Shown piece after piece: positions 24,750-31,896 of a DNA stretch of 64,000 bases. Within the stretch, counting starts at the first letter, position 1. Every line of letters begins with the position of its first letter. Made by a program: the position numbers and the translations under genes. Below the pieces are notes generated by a model. That model made no database searches, was not told where the DNA came from, and worked only from the letters and a program-made list of their open reading frames with translations. Origin of the DNA: Sulfurovum sp. (GTDB lineage Bacteria; Campylobacterota; Campylobacteria; Campylobacterales; Sulfurovaceae). The stretch spans positions 24,664-88,663 of the forward strand of contig JALWTA010000012.1 in assembly GCA_027082955.1 (NCBI GenBank), written 5' to 3'.

Positions 24750-25175
24750 ATGGATGTAGCAAAAACTGCAAAAGAGGTAGCCAACACTGTTGAGGAAAAA
24801 GTAGAAAAAGGGCTGGAGGTAGCCAAAGAGACTTTTGCCAACGTTGCAAGCCATCTTCCGTTTGCAAACCTGGCAAAAAAAGGCAGTGACGGTTTTGCTA
24901 TAGAGATCGATCTGCCCGGTGTCAAAAAAGAGGACATTGAGCTGAAGATCGAAGACAACATTTTGACTGTCAAGGCGGTCAGAAAGATGAAAAACGAAGT
25001 GAAAAAAGAGGATTACTACCTCTGTGAAAGTAACTTCGGACTCATCTCCAGAAGTTTTGTACTGCCTGAAGGCATTGACAAAGAGAAGATCGATGCCCAC
25101 TTTGAAGACGGCAGACTCTATATCAGTCTCGAAAAAGAGGAGTCACGCAAAGCCAAAAGCATTGCTGTCAAATAA
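24750..25175 (+). CDS. Small heat shock protein, Hsp20 family (second copy)
   Basis: A 141-residue Hsp20 paralogue. The N-terminal 45 residues (VAKTAKEVANTVEEKVEKGLEV) form a charged amphipathic helix unlike the first copy, while the alpha-crystallin domain (FAIEIDLPGVKKEDIELKIEDNILTVKAVRKM, then LISRSFVLPEGID) is clearly related. It ends DGRLYISLEKEESRKAKSIAVK. The start ATG follows TAAGGAGGTTTGAA, a strong ribosome binding site. A classical terminator follows. Different N-terminal arms suggest different oligomers or substrates. Confidence 0.94.
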   Translation: MDVAKTAKEVANTVEEKVEKGLEVAKETFANVASHLPFANLAKKGSDGFAIEIDLPGVKKEDIELKIEDNILTVKAVRKMKNEVKKEDYYLCESNFGLISRSFVLPEGIDKEKIDAHFEDGRLYISLEKEESRKAKSIAVK

Positions 25176-25180
25176 TCTGA

Positions 25181-25203
25181 AGCGGGGTTAACCCCGCTTT
25201 TAA
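25181..25203 (+). terminator. Rho-independent terminator after second hsp20
   Basis: The perfect palindrome AGCGGGGTTAACCCCGCT (25181-25198) folds to a GC-rich stem and is followed by TTTTAAAT. It is the clearest intrinsic terminator in the window and closes the yfdX/hsp20 block. Confidence 0.85.
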
Positions 25204-25251
25204 ATCTACTGTGGTACTATCTTTTATTTCCCCTCCAAAAAAAGGTCTATT

Positions 25252-25833
25252 TTGAATCAAACGATTAAAAATAATATTGTATTGATGTTGTTGAGTATCA
25301 TTTTGTTTGTTGGAGGATATTTCTTTTTGCGGCTTGCCTACCACATGTCGGACAAGATGCCTTTTACACAGGAGATCATTCTTGTGATTCTCGGTACACT
25401 GGCGACCATCCTCATTACGGCAATGCTGCTGAACAAGCAGACCTCGGTAGAGCTTGAAAAAGAGCAGAGTATCAAGTTCATCGAGATGAAAACCCAGACC
25501 TATCAGGATCTCATCGACCGTATCGAGTCGATCGTATTGCAGCGGGATATTACAGAAGACGCATTGACCCAGCTGCAGTTTCATACCCACCGTCTGGCGA
25601 TCGTCGCTTCACCCGCAGTGCTTCAGGAGTATCAGCGTTTTTTGCAAGTGTTTCATCAGAAAGTTGCCAAAGACAAACATGTGAGTGAACAGGATGAAGA
25701 TCTGCTTTCTGAAGCGTTGGCGAAACTGACGGTGTATATCCGAAAAGACCTTATCGGAGAGCTCGATGCACAAAGCCAGATCAGCCCGGCACAGATAAGG
25801 AAGCAGATCATGGCAAATGCCGCGGAGCATTAA
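25252..25833 (+). CDS. Unknown two-helix membrane protein with coiled coil
   Basis: A 193-residue protein I do not recognise. Two transmembrane helices (residues about 8-28 and 41-60, IILVILGTLATILITAMLL) are followed by a cytosolic helical region with coiled-coil character (residues 62-100 and 140-190). The start is TTG at 25252, with AAAGGTC seven bases upstream. It comes after the hsp20 terminator, so it is likely a separate unit. It overlaps the convergent ispE by four bases. Confidence 0.72.
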   Translation: MNQTIKNNIVLMLLSIILFVGGYFFLRLAYHMSDKMPFTQEIILVILGTLATILITAMLLNKQTSVELEKEQSIKFIEMKTQTYQDLIDRIESIVLQRDITEDALTQLQFHTHRLAIVASPAVLQEYQRFLQVFHQKVAKDKHVSEQDEDLLSEALAKLTVYIRKDLIGELDAQSQISPAQIRKQIMANAAEH

Positions 25834-26600
25834 GGTTTCGGTCTGAAAAAGGTACTCCCGCTGCCTGAAAAGAACCACCCATCAGGTGCGACTGTTTCAA
25901 GTTCAGGGTAGGCGATGCGTGCTGCGGCATAGAGATCGTTGAGCATGACAGGATCACCTATAAGATCAAGCAGCTCAGCGCTTTTGTACTTCTCCCACCC
26001 CATAAAGCTGCACGGGGTAATTGTGTCAAACAGCTTCTCTTTGAAGGTTTTGTATACCACTGCAGTATCGCACCCGATATTGGGTGTAAAGAGTTCCAGT
26101 GCCAGCGGTGTTTCTTCGAATGGCTCTACAATCTCCCCAAAGCCTGAAACATTGGCGGAGGAGTAGTCGTGGATGAAAAAAGGCAGATCTGCACCGACAC
26201 TGCTGCCTATTTCGGCAAGGGTTGGTGTGGGGATTTTAAGGTTACATATGTCGTTGGCAAGACGCATAAAGGCTGCCGCATCGGAGCTGCCGCCACCCAG
26301 ACCCGCCTGTGATGGGATGCGTTTTGTAACGACTACTTTGTGGTTGTAGAAAAAGTGCAGCAAAATGGGGTTTTCTATATGCTTATTGAGTGCGACAAAG
26401 GCTTTGTAGATGGTATTGGATTCTCTTGGCACACTGTCACACCCTTCAATGGTAAAACGCTCAAAAGTGCCCGGAACAAAGGAGATAGTATCGTAAAGCT
26501 CCTCAACACGCATAAAACGGGACAGAAGGGTATGGTAGCCGTTCTCATGTCCGGTGATCTTCAGGAAGATATTGACTTTGGCGTGGGCTTGGATTTTCAT
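25830..26600 (-). CDS. ispE: 4-diphosphocytidyl-2-C-methyl-D-erythritol kinase
   Basis: A 256-residue GHMP kinase of the MEP isoprenoid pathway that phosphorylates CDP-methylerythritol. AHAKVNIFLKITG is the N-terminal motif; the ATP-binding motif is PSQAGLGGGSSDAAAF near residue 95; GSGSTFF is the C-terminal motif. The start is ATG at 26598-26600. The start codon lies inside a 12-bp perfect hairpin belonging to a heptad element, which may limit translation. The gene is somewhat shorter than E. coli IspE but normal for Campylobacterota. Confidence 0.95.
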   Translation of the reverse strand: MKIQAHAKVNIFLKITGHENGYHTLLSRFMRVEELYDTISFVPGTFERFTIEGCDSVPRESNTIYKAFVALNKHIENPILLHFFYNHKVVVTKRIPSQAGLGGGSSDAAAFMRLANDICNLKIPTPTLAEIGSSVGADLPFFIHDYSSANVSGFGEIVEPFEETPLALELFTPNIGCDTAVVYKTFKEKLFDTITPCSFMGWEKYKSAELLDLIGDPVMLNDLYAAARIAYPELETVAPDGWFFSGSGSTFFRPKP

Positions 26601-26671
26601 AAGGCGGCTGCCTTATGAAAAAGAGTGTAGTGGGTAGCGAATAGCGGGTAGGGGATAGATGCATGTTGCAT
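26594..26671 (+). repeat. Composite heptad element at the ispE start
   Basis: H1 is a perfect 12-bp inverted repeat (26594-26605 and 26610-26621, loop ggct) whose left arm is the ispE start region itself. Heptads follow: GTAGTGG, GTAGCGA, ATAGCGG, GTAGGGG (about 26627-26654). H2 is ATGCA-tgt-TGCAT at 26659-26671, ending three bases before the truB stop codon. Confidence 0.75.
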
Positions 26672-26673
26672 GT

Positions 26674-27504
26674 TTAGTCCTCTTTTGGTTTTTCTAAGCG
26701 GTTGAGTTTGTAGGTGATTGTACCGCCTTTTATTTCAATGATACTGTAAAAGTTTTCTGTTTCTACGAGGTAGATACCATCCTCTTTGGTTTGGAAATAC
26801 TCCAGTGAGAGTTTTTTGCCAAGTTCCAGATAGCTCTCATCTCCGGTATAGGTATTACGGGGGATGGCAAGGTGTTCAAAGGGGTTGAGTGCTTTTTCAT
26901 TGTCGTAATGAAATTTCCCTTCACACACACGGTGCAGGGAGCTGAGTGTGGCATCTACACCGAGTTTGTCGGCGATAAGTGCACCAAGGCTTCGGATGTA
27001 GGTGCCTTCACTTACTGTGGCTTCAAAGTGGACAAAGGGGTGGTTGTAGTTTAGGAGTTTGATGGCATGAATTGTTGAAGTGATGGTTTTAAGTGCTACC
27101 TCTTTTCCTTCACGCATCAATTCGTAGGCACGCTTGCCGTCTATCTTTTTGGCACAGAACTTTGGCGGGTAGTAGGTCAGTTCTCCTTGAAGTGACGTAA
27201 TGGCATTGGCAATCTCTTCTTTGTCAAAGGGGGCTACCTCTTGAATGGTGTCTACATTTTCGATATCCAGACTGGGAGAGTTGGCACCCAGCCAGAGCGT
27301 GGCACGGTAGGTTTTTGGGGTTTTGTCAAGGTACTGGAAGAGTTTGGTGTACTGTCCCGTAGCAACGATGAGACACCCAGTGGCAAAGGGATCGAGTGTA
27401 CCGGAGAAACCGACCTTTTTGGTGTTGTACTTGCGCTTGACATAGCCCATATAGCGGTTTGAGCTGACGAAGATGGGTTTGTTTACCACAAATAACCTGT
27501 TCAT
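26674..27504 (-). CDS. truB: tRNA pseudouridine-55 synthase
   Basis: A 276-residue TruB, which makes pseudouridine 55 in the T-loop of tRNAs. The catalytic motif is KVGFSGTLDPFATGCLIVATG (Asp in the TLDP loop); YRATLWLG and GTYIRSLGALIAD are further family blocks. The start is ATG at 27502-27504 (MNRLFVVNKP). The frame continues upstream into the repeat element, but that extension encodes only repeat-derived sequence. As with ispE, the start codon is inside the H1 hairpin of a heptad element. Confidence 0.95.
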   Translation of the reverse strand: MNRLFVVNKPIFVSSNRYMGYVKRKYNTKKVGFSGTLDPFATGCLIVATGQYTKLFQYLDKTPKTYRATLWLGANSPSLDIENVDTIQEVAPFDKEEIANAITSLQGELTYYPPKFCAKKIDGKRAYELMREGKEVALKTITSTIHAIKLLNYNHPFVHFEATVSEGTYIRSLGALIADKLGVDATLSSLHRVCEGKFHYDNEKALNPFEHLAIPRNTYTGDESYLELGKKLSLEYFQTKEDGIYLVETENFYSIIEIKGGTITYKLNRLEKPKED

Positions 27505-27581
27505 CAAAAGGCACCTTTTGATGAAAGGTAGGAGGTAGGAGGTAGGAGGTAGAAGTGTTGGTATGCAGAGCGCCGCTCTGC
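27500..27581 (+). repeat. Composite heptad element at the truB start
   Basis: H1 is a perfect 12-bp inverted repeat with a 2-base loop (27500-27511 / 27514-27525), covering the truB start codon. Four GGTAGGA-type heptads run from 27527 to 27554, then GTGTTGGTAT, then H2 GCAGAGC-gcc-GCTCTGC at 27565-27581. Confidence 0.82.
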
Positions 27582-27602
27582 TTTGATATCGGTAATATAA
27601 AG

Positions 27603-27660
27603 GCAATGCGTAAGCATTGCAAACACTAACTGCTCACTGCTCACTACTCACTCCTCACTA
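27603..27660 (-). repeat. Oppositely oriented heptad element before the pcrA stop
   Basis: H2 GCAATGC-gtaa-GCATTGC at 27603-27620 is followed by five pyrimidine-rich heptads (CTAACTG, CTCACTG, CTCACTA, CTCACTC, CTCACTA; 27626-27660), ending three bases from the helicase stop codon. With the element at 27500 it forms a head-to-head pair that makes up nearly the whole truB-pcrA spacer. Confidence 0.78.
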
Positions 27661-27663
27661 CAA

Positions 27664-29730
27664 TCAGATCGCTTGCACAAACGAACTGAGTATCTCTTTT
27701 TTGTTTCCGCCGAAGTTGATGAGGAGTTTGTACTCTTTGCCCGATTTGTTGGCGGCCTGTACACGGCCGATGCCAAATATCTTGTGTTTGACAAGATCGC
27801 CTTTTTTGAAGGCTGCCTGTTTGGTGATTTTAAGAGAAGCATCCTGTATGAGTCCGGCTTCACCGAGGAATCGGCTTTTGTCGATCATCTTTCTGCGGCC
27901 TTTGTAGAAACGGCTGTCGACATAGCAGAGGGTCAGGTTGCTCTTGGCACGGGTGATGGCAACATACCCAAGACGCCGCTCCTCTTCCATGTTGCATCCT
28001 TCCCCAAGTAGCGGAAAGAACTCCTCCTCAAGCCCGATGACGAACAGGTGTTCAAACTCCAGCCCCTTGGCAGCATGGATACTCATAATGGTGATGGCAT
28101 TCTCCTCTATCTGATCCTGATCGCTCTGCAGGGAGATGTCGTTGAGGAACTCATCAAGAGTAAGTTCAGGGTTTTTGCTGACGGCATCCCTGAAGTATCC
28201 GTAGAATTCGTCGATGTTCATGATGCGTTCAAAGCCGTCCACCATTGCCGCATAGTGGTCTTTGAGTTTGATACGCTCCTCAAAAAGAGTAATGAAGTCA
28301 GCAAGGTTCTCCTGTACCTCTTGCTGCAGTGTTCTGATGTCTTCAACAAGCTGTGCCAGAGCTGAAGCGACCTTTTTGCTAAGTACCATTGGCACTTTCC
28401 CCTCAACACTCTGTTCAATGTACTCATAGAGTGAAAGCTGATGATCAAATGCTGCTTTTTGCAGCTTTTCAATGGAGGCTTTGCCAATGCCGCGTTTGGG
28501 TTTGTTGATAATGCGAAGCAGGGAGAAGTCATCGTGAGGGTTGGCAAGTACACGGAAATAGGAGATGATATCTTTGATCTCCGCACGTTCATAGAAGCGC
28601 ATACCGCCGATGAGTTTGAAGTTGAGTCCCTCTTTGGCAAAACCCTCCTCTAAAGAACGTGAAAGGGCATTAATACGGTAGAGTACAGCGATCTCATCCG
28701 GATCGACTCCCTGATCGAGTAGGTCATGGATCTGGTGGGCGATCGCTTTTGCTTCCATCGACTCATCCAGAGAGTGAAGCAGTTTGATCTCTGGACCGTC
28801 ACCCTTGGCGGAGACGAGCTTTTTGCCAAGGCGCTGCGAGTTGTGTTCAATAAGAGAGTTCGCCGCTTTGAGAATGGGATCGGTCGAGCGGTAGTTTGTT
28901 TCGAGTTTGACGGTTTTACAGTTTTTGAAGTTGTCGGCAAACTCAAGGATGTTGCGTATGTTGGCACCGCGCCAGCCGTAGATACTCTGGTCATCATCGC
29001 CGACCACGCAGAGATTGTCATGTTCGCTGGCAAGCAGTTCCAGCAGCCTGAACTGCAGTTCGTTGGTATCTTGATATTCGTCGACCATAATGTATTTGTA
29101 GCGGTTGCTGGTCTCGCGTCTGAGGTCGTCGTTGTTTTCGAGTATCTGATAGGTAAGCATCAGCAGGTCGTCAAAATCGACCAGATTGTTCTCGACAATG
29201 TTCTCTTGATACTTCTCATAGATCGAAGCGACCTTTTTGTAGTCGGGCAGTTCCGCTTTGGCGATGACCACTTCGGGGGTGAGCAGGGAGTTTTTGTATT
29301 TGGAGATCTCCGAAGCGATAAAGGAGAGGTTGAGATCGATCTTGAGTTCTTTGGCAATGGTACGCAGGAGCCTTTTTTTGTCATCGCTGTCAATGATGAC
29401 AAAGCGGTTGTCACGACCGAGCTTTTCTATGTGAAACTTTAAAAAGAGCAGTCCGAATTTATGGAAGGTACAGAGCAGGGGCGGATAGGAGACTCTTTGG
29501 GGCATCAGCTTGAGTGCGCGTTCGCGCATTTCCGCTGCGGCTTTGTTGGTAAAGGTGAGTGTCAGGGTATTGGCAGGGTCAATGCCGACCTCTCCGACAA
29601 GGTATGCCAGACGGGTTGTCAGTGTTTTTGTCTTTCCGCTGCCCGCACCTGCAAGGATCAGCATGGCACCGTCTATATGCTCGACGGCTTCTTTTTGTGC
29701 GGGATTGAGTGTATTTAGTATTGCTTCCAT
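27664..29730 (-). CDS. ATP-dependent DNA helicase, PcrA/UvrD type
   Basis: A 688-residue superfamily 1A helicase. Motifs in order: Q-motif LNPAQKEAVEH; Walker A ILAGAGSGKT (residues 24-36); TFTNKAAAEMRER; MVDEYQDTNELQ (Walker B); VVGDDDQSIYGWRGA; LETNYRS; and VAITRAKSNLTLCYVDSR near the C-terminus. The C-terminal Tudor-like segment KKGDLVKHKIFGIGRVQ is present as in PcrA/UvrD. It probably serves in nucleotide excision repair, mismatch or replication-fork repair. The order with truB and ispE downstream suggests one minus-strand unit interrupted by repeat elements. Confidence 0.93.
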   Translation of the reverse strand: MEAILNTLNPAQKEAVEHIDGAMLILAGAGSGKTKTLTTRLAYLVGEVGIDPANTLTLTFTNKAAAEMRERALKLMPQRVSYPPLLCTFHKFGLLFLKFHIEKLGRDNRFVIIDSDDKKRLLRTIAKELKIDLNLSFIASEISKYKNSLLTPEVVIAKAELPDYKKVASIYEKYQENIVENNLVDFDDLLMLTYQILENNDDLRRETSNRYKYIMVDEYQDTNELQFRLLELLASEHDNLCVVGDDDQSIYGWRGANIRNILEFADNFKNCKTVKLETNYRSTDPILKAANSLIEHNSQRLGKKLVSAKGDGPEIKLLHSLDESMEAKAIAHQIHDLLDQGVDPDEIAVLYRINALSRSLEEGFAKEGLNFKLIGGMRFYERAEIKDIISYFRVLANPHDDFSLLRIINKPKRGIGKASIEKLQKAAFDHQLSLYEYIEQSVEGKVPMVLSKKVASALAQLVEDIRTLQQEVQENLADFITLFEERIKLKDHYAAMVDGFERIMNIDEFYGYFRDAVSKNPELTLDEFLNDISLQSDQDQIEENAITIMSIHAAKGLEFEHLFVIGLEEEFFPLLGEGCNMEEERRLGYVAITRAKSNLTLCYVDSRFYKGRRKMIDKSRFLGEAGLIQDASLKITKQAAFKKGDLVKHKIFGIGRVQAANKSGKEYKLLINFGGNKKEILSSFVQAI

Positions 29731-29758
29731 GGGTACTGCGTGCTCCTATAGTCTTAAT

Positions 29759-29764
29759 ATTATA
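29759..29764 (-). promoter_or_regulatory. Probable -10 box of the helicase gene
   Basis: TATAAT on the minus strand lies 28 bp before the start codon, and AGGAG lies between them. The remaining spacer to the LysR gene (202 bp in all) is AT-rich and holds no gene. Confidence 0.45.
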
Positions 29765-29881
29765 TCGTGATAATGATTAAAAAGGCAGAAGCATCACGTT
29801 TTGCCTGCGAATAAGGCATAAGGGAATAGAATAACTTTCAATTTGATAAGGTCAGGTTATGTATTTTTAAGTATAATTTGA

Positions 29882-29919
29882 TATAATAGCCCTAATTAAA
29901 TTTTTATATGCATTGCATA
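29882..29919 (+). promoter_or_regulatory. LysR gene promoter with TATGCA dyad
   Basis: TATAAT at 29882-29887 (another at 29872-29877) is followed by the dyad TATGCA-T-TGCATA at 29907-29919, about where transcription would begin or just after. LysR regulators often bind a dyad at their own promoter, so autoregulation is plausible but unproven. Confidence 0.4.
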
Positions 29920-29932
29920 CAAAGGAAAGATA

Positions 29933-30835
29933 ATGTTAAAGGATTTTGTCAAACTTGAAACGTTTCTGACGGTTGCCAGAGAGCGAAGTTTCTCTAAAGC
30001 ATCGGCGAAACTTGGTATTTCGCAGCCGGCAGTTACGCAGCAGATCAAATTTATTGAAAAGTATCTTGGTGTCAAGATCATCGAAAGAAAAAAGAACGGT
30101 ATCAAGTTGACCGCTGAGGGGGAAGAGCTCTACAAGATCGCAACCCGTCTTGAAAAAGAGATCAATGCTGCCGAAAAAGATGTGCTCAAGATCATCAACA
30201 AAGAGATGACCTTCCGTTTGGGTGCCTCCTATACGATCGGAACCTATATCATTCCCGGGGAGTGTCTCAATACTATGGGGCGTGCGATCAATAACGACAT
30301 CAATCTCAGTATTGATGTGACCGACAATATCATTGCAAGGTTGAAGGACAGAAAGCTTGATGTGGGGTTGATAGAGTCACCGGTTATGGACAGCGACCTC
30401 ATTTACAGAGAGTGGCTGGAAGACGAGTTAGTTCTGGTGAGCAATTCGCCTATCCCCAAGATCGTTAAAACAGAAGACCTGTACGAGTTCCAGTGGATCT
30501 GCCGTGAAGAGGGCTCACACACACGCCGTGTGGTATCTGAGGTCTTTGAAGAGCTTGGCGTGTCGTGTAAAAGCTTCAACGTACTTTCAGAGGTAAGCAA
30601 TACGACTGCCGTACTGCAAACGATTAAAAAAGCACAAAAAGATCCGGAACATCCGGTTGTTTCTATCATCTCCAAATATGCCATTGCGGACGAAGTGGCA
30701 CGTGGAGAACTCTACGAAGCAAAGCTGCGAGGCTACACAATGACACGGAAGTTCTATATTGTCTACTCCAAGGAGAATAAGCACAATGCCTATGTGGACA
30801 ATGTCGTAGACTACATCCTTGCAGGGCAGTGTTAA
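29933..30835 (+). CDS. LysR-family transcription regulator
   Basis: A 300-residue regulator with an N-terminal winged helix-turn-helix (residues 4-62, LETFLTVARERSFSKASAKLGISQPAVTQQIKFIEKYLGVKIIER) and a periplasmic-binding-protein-like effector domain (about residues 90-295). Start ATG at 29933 follows AAAGGAAAGA. It is convergent with the unknown gene after it, and its target is unclear. The nearby cysteine synthase and carbonic anhydrase genes are candidates by position only; most LysR genes are divergent from their targets, but upstream here is the helicase gene. Confidence 0.92.
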   Translation: MLKDFVKLETFLTVARERSFSKASAKLGISQPAVTQQIKFIEKYLGVKIIERKKNGIKLTAEGEELYKIATRLEKEINAAEKDVLKIINKEMTFRLGASYTIGTYIIPGECLNTMGRAINNDINLSIDVTDNIIARLKDRKLDVGLIESPVMDSDLIYREWLEDELVLVSNSPIPKIVKTEDLYEFQWICREEGSHTRRVVSEVFEELGVSCKSFNVLSEVSNTTAVLQTIKKAQKDPEHPVVSIISKYAIADEVARGELYEAKLRGYTMTRKFYIVYSKENKHNAYVDNVVDYILAGQC

Positions 30836-30841
30836 GACTGC

Positions 30842-31321
30842 CTAGGGTTTCTTTTTCCGAAGCAATTTTTGGTTTTCTGGATTTTTCAGCAGAGCTTCCA
30901 TAGAGTTTTTGACTGTAACCTTTTTTTCCGGTGCAGGATATGAAAGGTTGAGAAGGACAGGGTGCTCTCCAACGAAGATCTGTTTGATCGCCAAGAGCGG
31001 CATTGTGACGGTTGAACCGAAATTGTTGCTTCCAAACCCCGCTTCAAAAATAAACATTTCCCCTTCCCGTTTTGCTGTTTCATAGGTATATCCTGAAAGT
31101 ACGAAGAGAACGGTATCATTGAAACTGTTGCGTATCTCTTCAGGAAGAGGGGGCGTAAAATCGACATATTTTACTTCGCAAGCGAGCGCAAACTCCTGAT
31201 CTTTCATAAAAAGATAATCAATCATATGTGCAAGGTGTTCTTGCATGAGTTTTCTAAAATCCGGTGTACTAAAGAGATTTGCTGTCATTTGGTCTCGCTT
31301 GTCAAATAATGGTGATGTCAT
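30842..31321 (-). CDS. Unknown protein, possibly SspB-like
   Basis: A 159-residue cytosolic protein without recognised motifs. The stretch EMFIFEAGFGSNNFGSTVTMPLLAIKQIFV resembles in pattern the SspB ClpXP-adaptor fold (a FNARFGG-like strand then VSVPLAAVLAIY), and a short basic tail follows; this is a weak, by-eye parallel. The start is ATG at 31321, overlapping the previous gene's end by 20 bases; ATG at 31288 is an alternative. It closes the minus-strand run that begins at lnt. Confidence 0.65.
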   Translation of the reverse strand: MTSPLFDKRDQMTANLFSTPDFRKLMQEHLAHMIDYLFMKDQEFALACEVKYVDFTPPLPEEIRNSFNDTVLFVLSGYTYETAKREGEMFIFEAGFGSNNFGSTVTMPLLAIKQIFVGEHPVLLNLSYPAPEKKVTVKNSMEALLKNPENQKLLRKKKP

Positions 31322-31892
31322 TTAGGATCTTAAATCCTAGCATAGCATTGATTAAAGCCACGTGTGTGAAAGAGGAGAGATCCTCTTTGGCAATATCGCG
31401 GGGGTGAAGGAGCCCTTTGTCGATGAATTTTGCACGCATAGTACCTTCCAGAAGCGGTGTTTTTGGCGTGTACCATGATGTACCGTCATACCACGCAAGG
31501 TTGGCGATGGTTGTGTCGGTTAGAAGACCATGCTTCTCTATGATCACATCATCTGCATCCTGATGTTCCTGCAGAAGGCTTTCCAGTGCTGATCGGTCTG
31601 CGTATTTATAGGGGTATTCAATATTGGACGATACGATTTTGAGTTTCTGTATGGTTTTGGGCGTATAGGGATGATACGAGACTTCTTCAATATCTCGTCC
31701 ATAGAGAATGCGGCAGCGGTATACACCGGTCTGAGAAGGGACATTGATGGCATCGGATAGATCAATGGTGTTGGTATGTTTGAAATGTGCTTTTCTGCTT
31801 TTGTCGAAGCGTGCCTGATGATAGGGAAGGTTGACTATCTCCCCCTCTTCGATACGGATGGTCTCAAGCAGCAACGGTGTAGAATTTGGCAT
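31302..31892 (-). CDS. Class IV aminotransferase, aminodeoxychorismate lyase-like
   Basis: A 196-residue PLP enzyme of the fold-type IV class. LLLETIRIEEGEIVNLPYHQARFDKSRK is the family N-terminus; YRCRILYG, DDVIIEKHGLLTDTTIANL and LLEGTMRAKFIDKG follow. The short length fits campylobacterotal PabC-like proteins, so 4-aminobenzoate formation for folate is the best guess; a branched-chain or D-amino acid role cannot be excluded. ATG at 31890-31892 is four bases after the cysK stop, so the two genes are surely co-transcribed. An upstream open extension lies within cysK and is not supported. Confidence 0.82.
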   Translation of the reverse strand: MPNSTPLLLETIRIEEGEIVNLPYHQARFDKSRKAHFKHTNTIDLSDAINVPSQTGVYRCRILYGRDIEEVSYHPYTPKTIQKLKIVSSNIEYPYKYADRSALESLLQEHQDADDVIIEKHGLLTDTTIANLAWYDGTSWYTPKTPLLEGTMRAKFIDKGLLHPRDIAKEDLSSFTHVALINAMLGFKILNDITII

Positions 31893-31896
31893 CTGT

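Noticed and set aside
28726..29442. 238-codon plus-strand frame opposite the helicase
   Set aside because: Lies across helicase motifs on the other strand and has no recognisable protein features.
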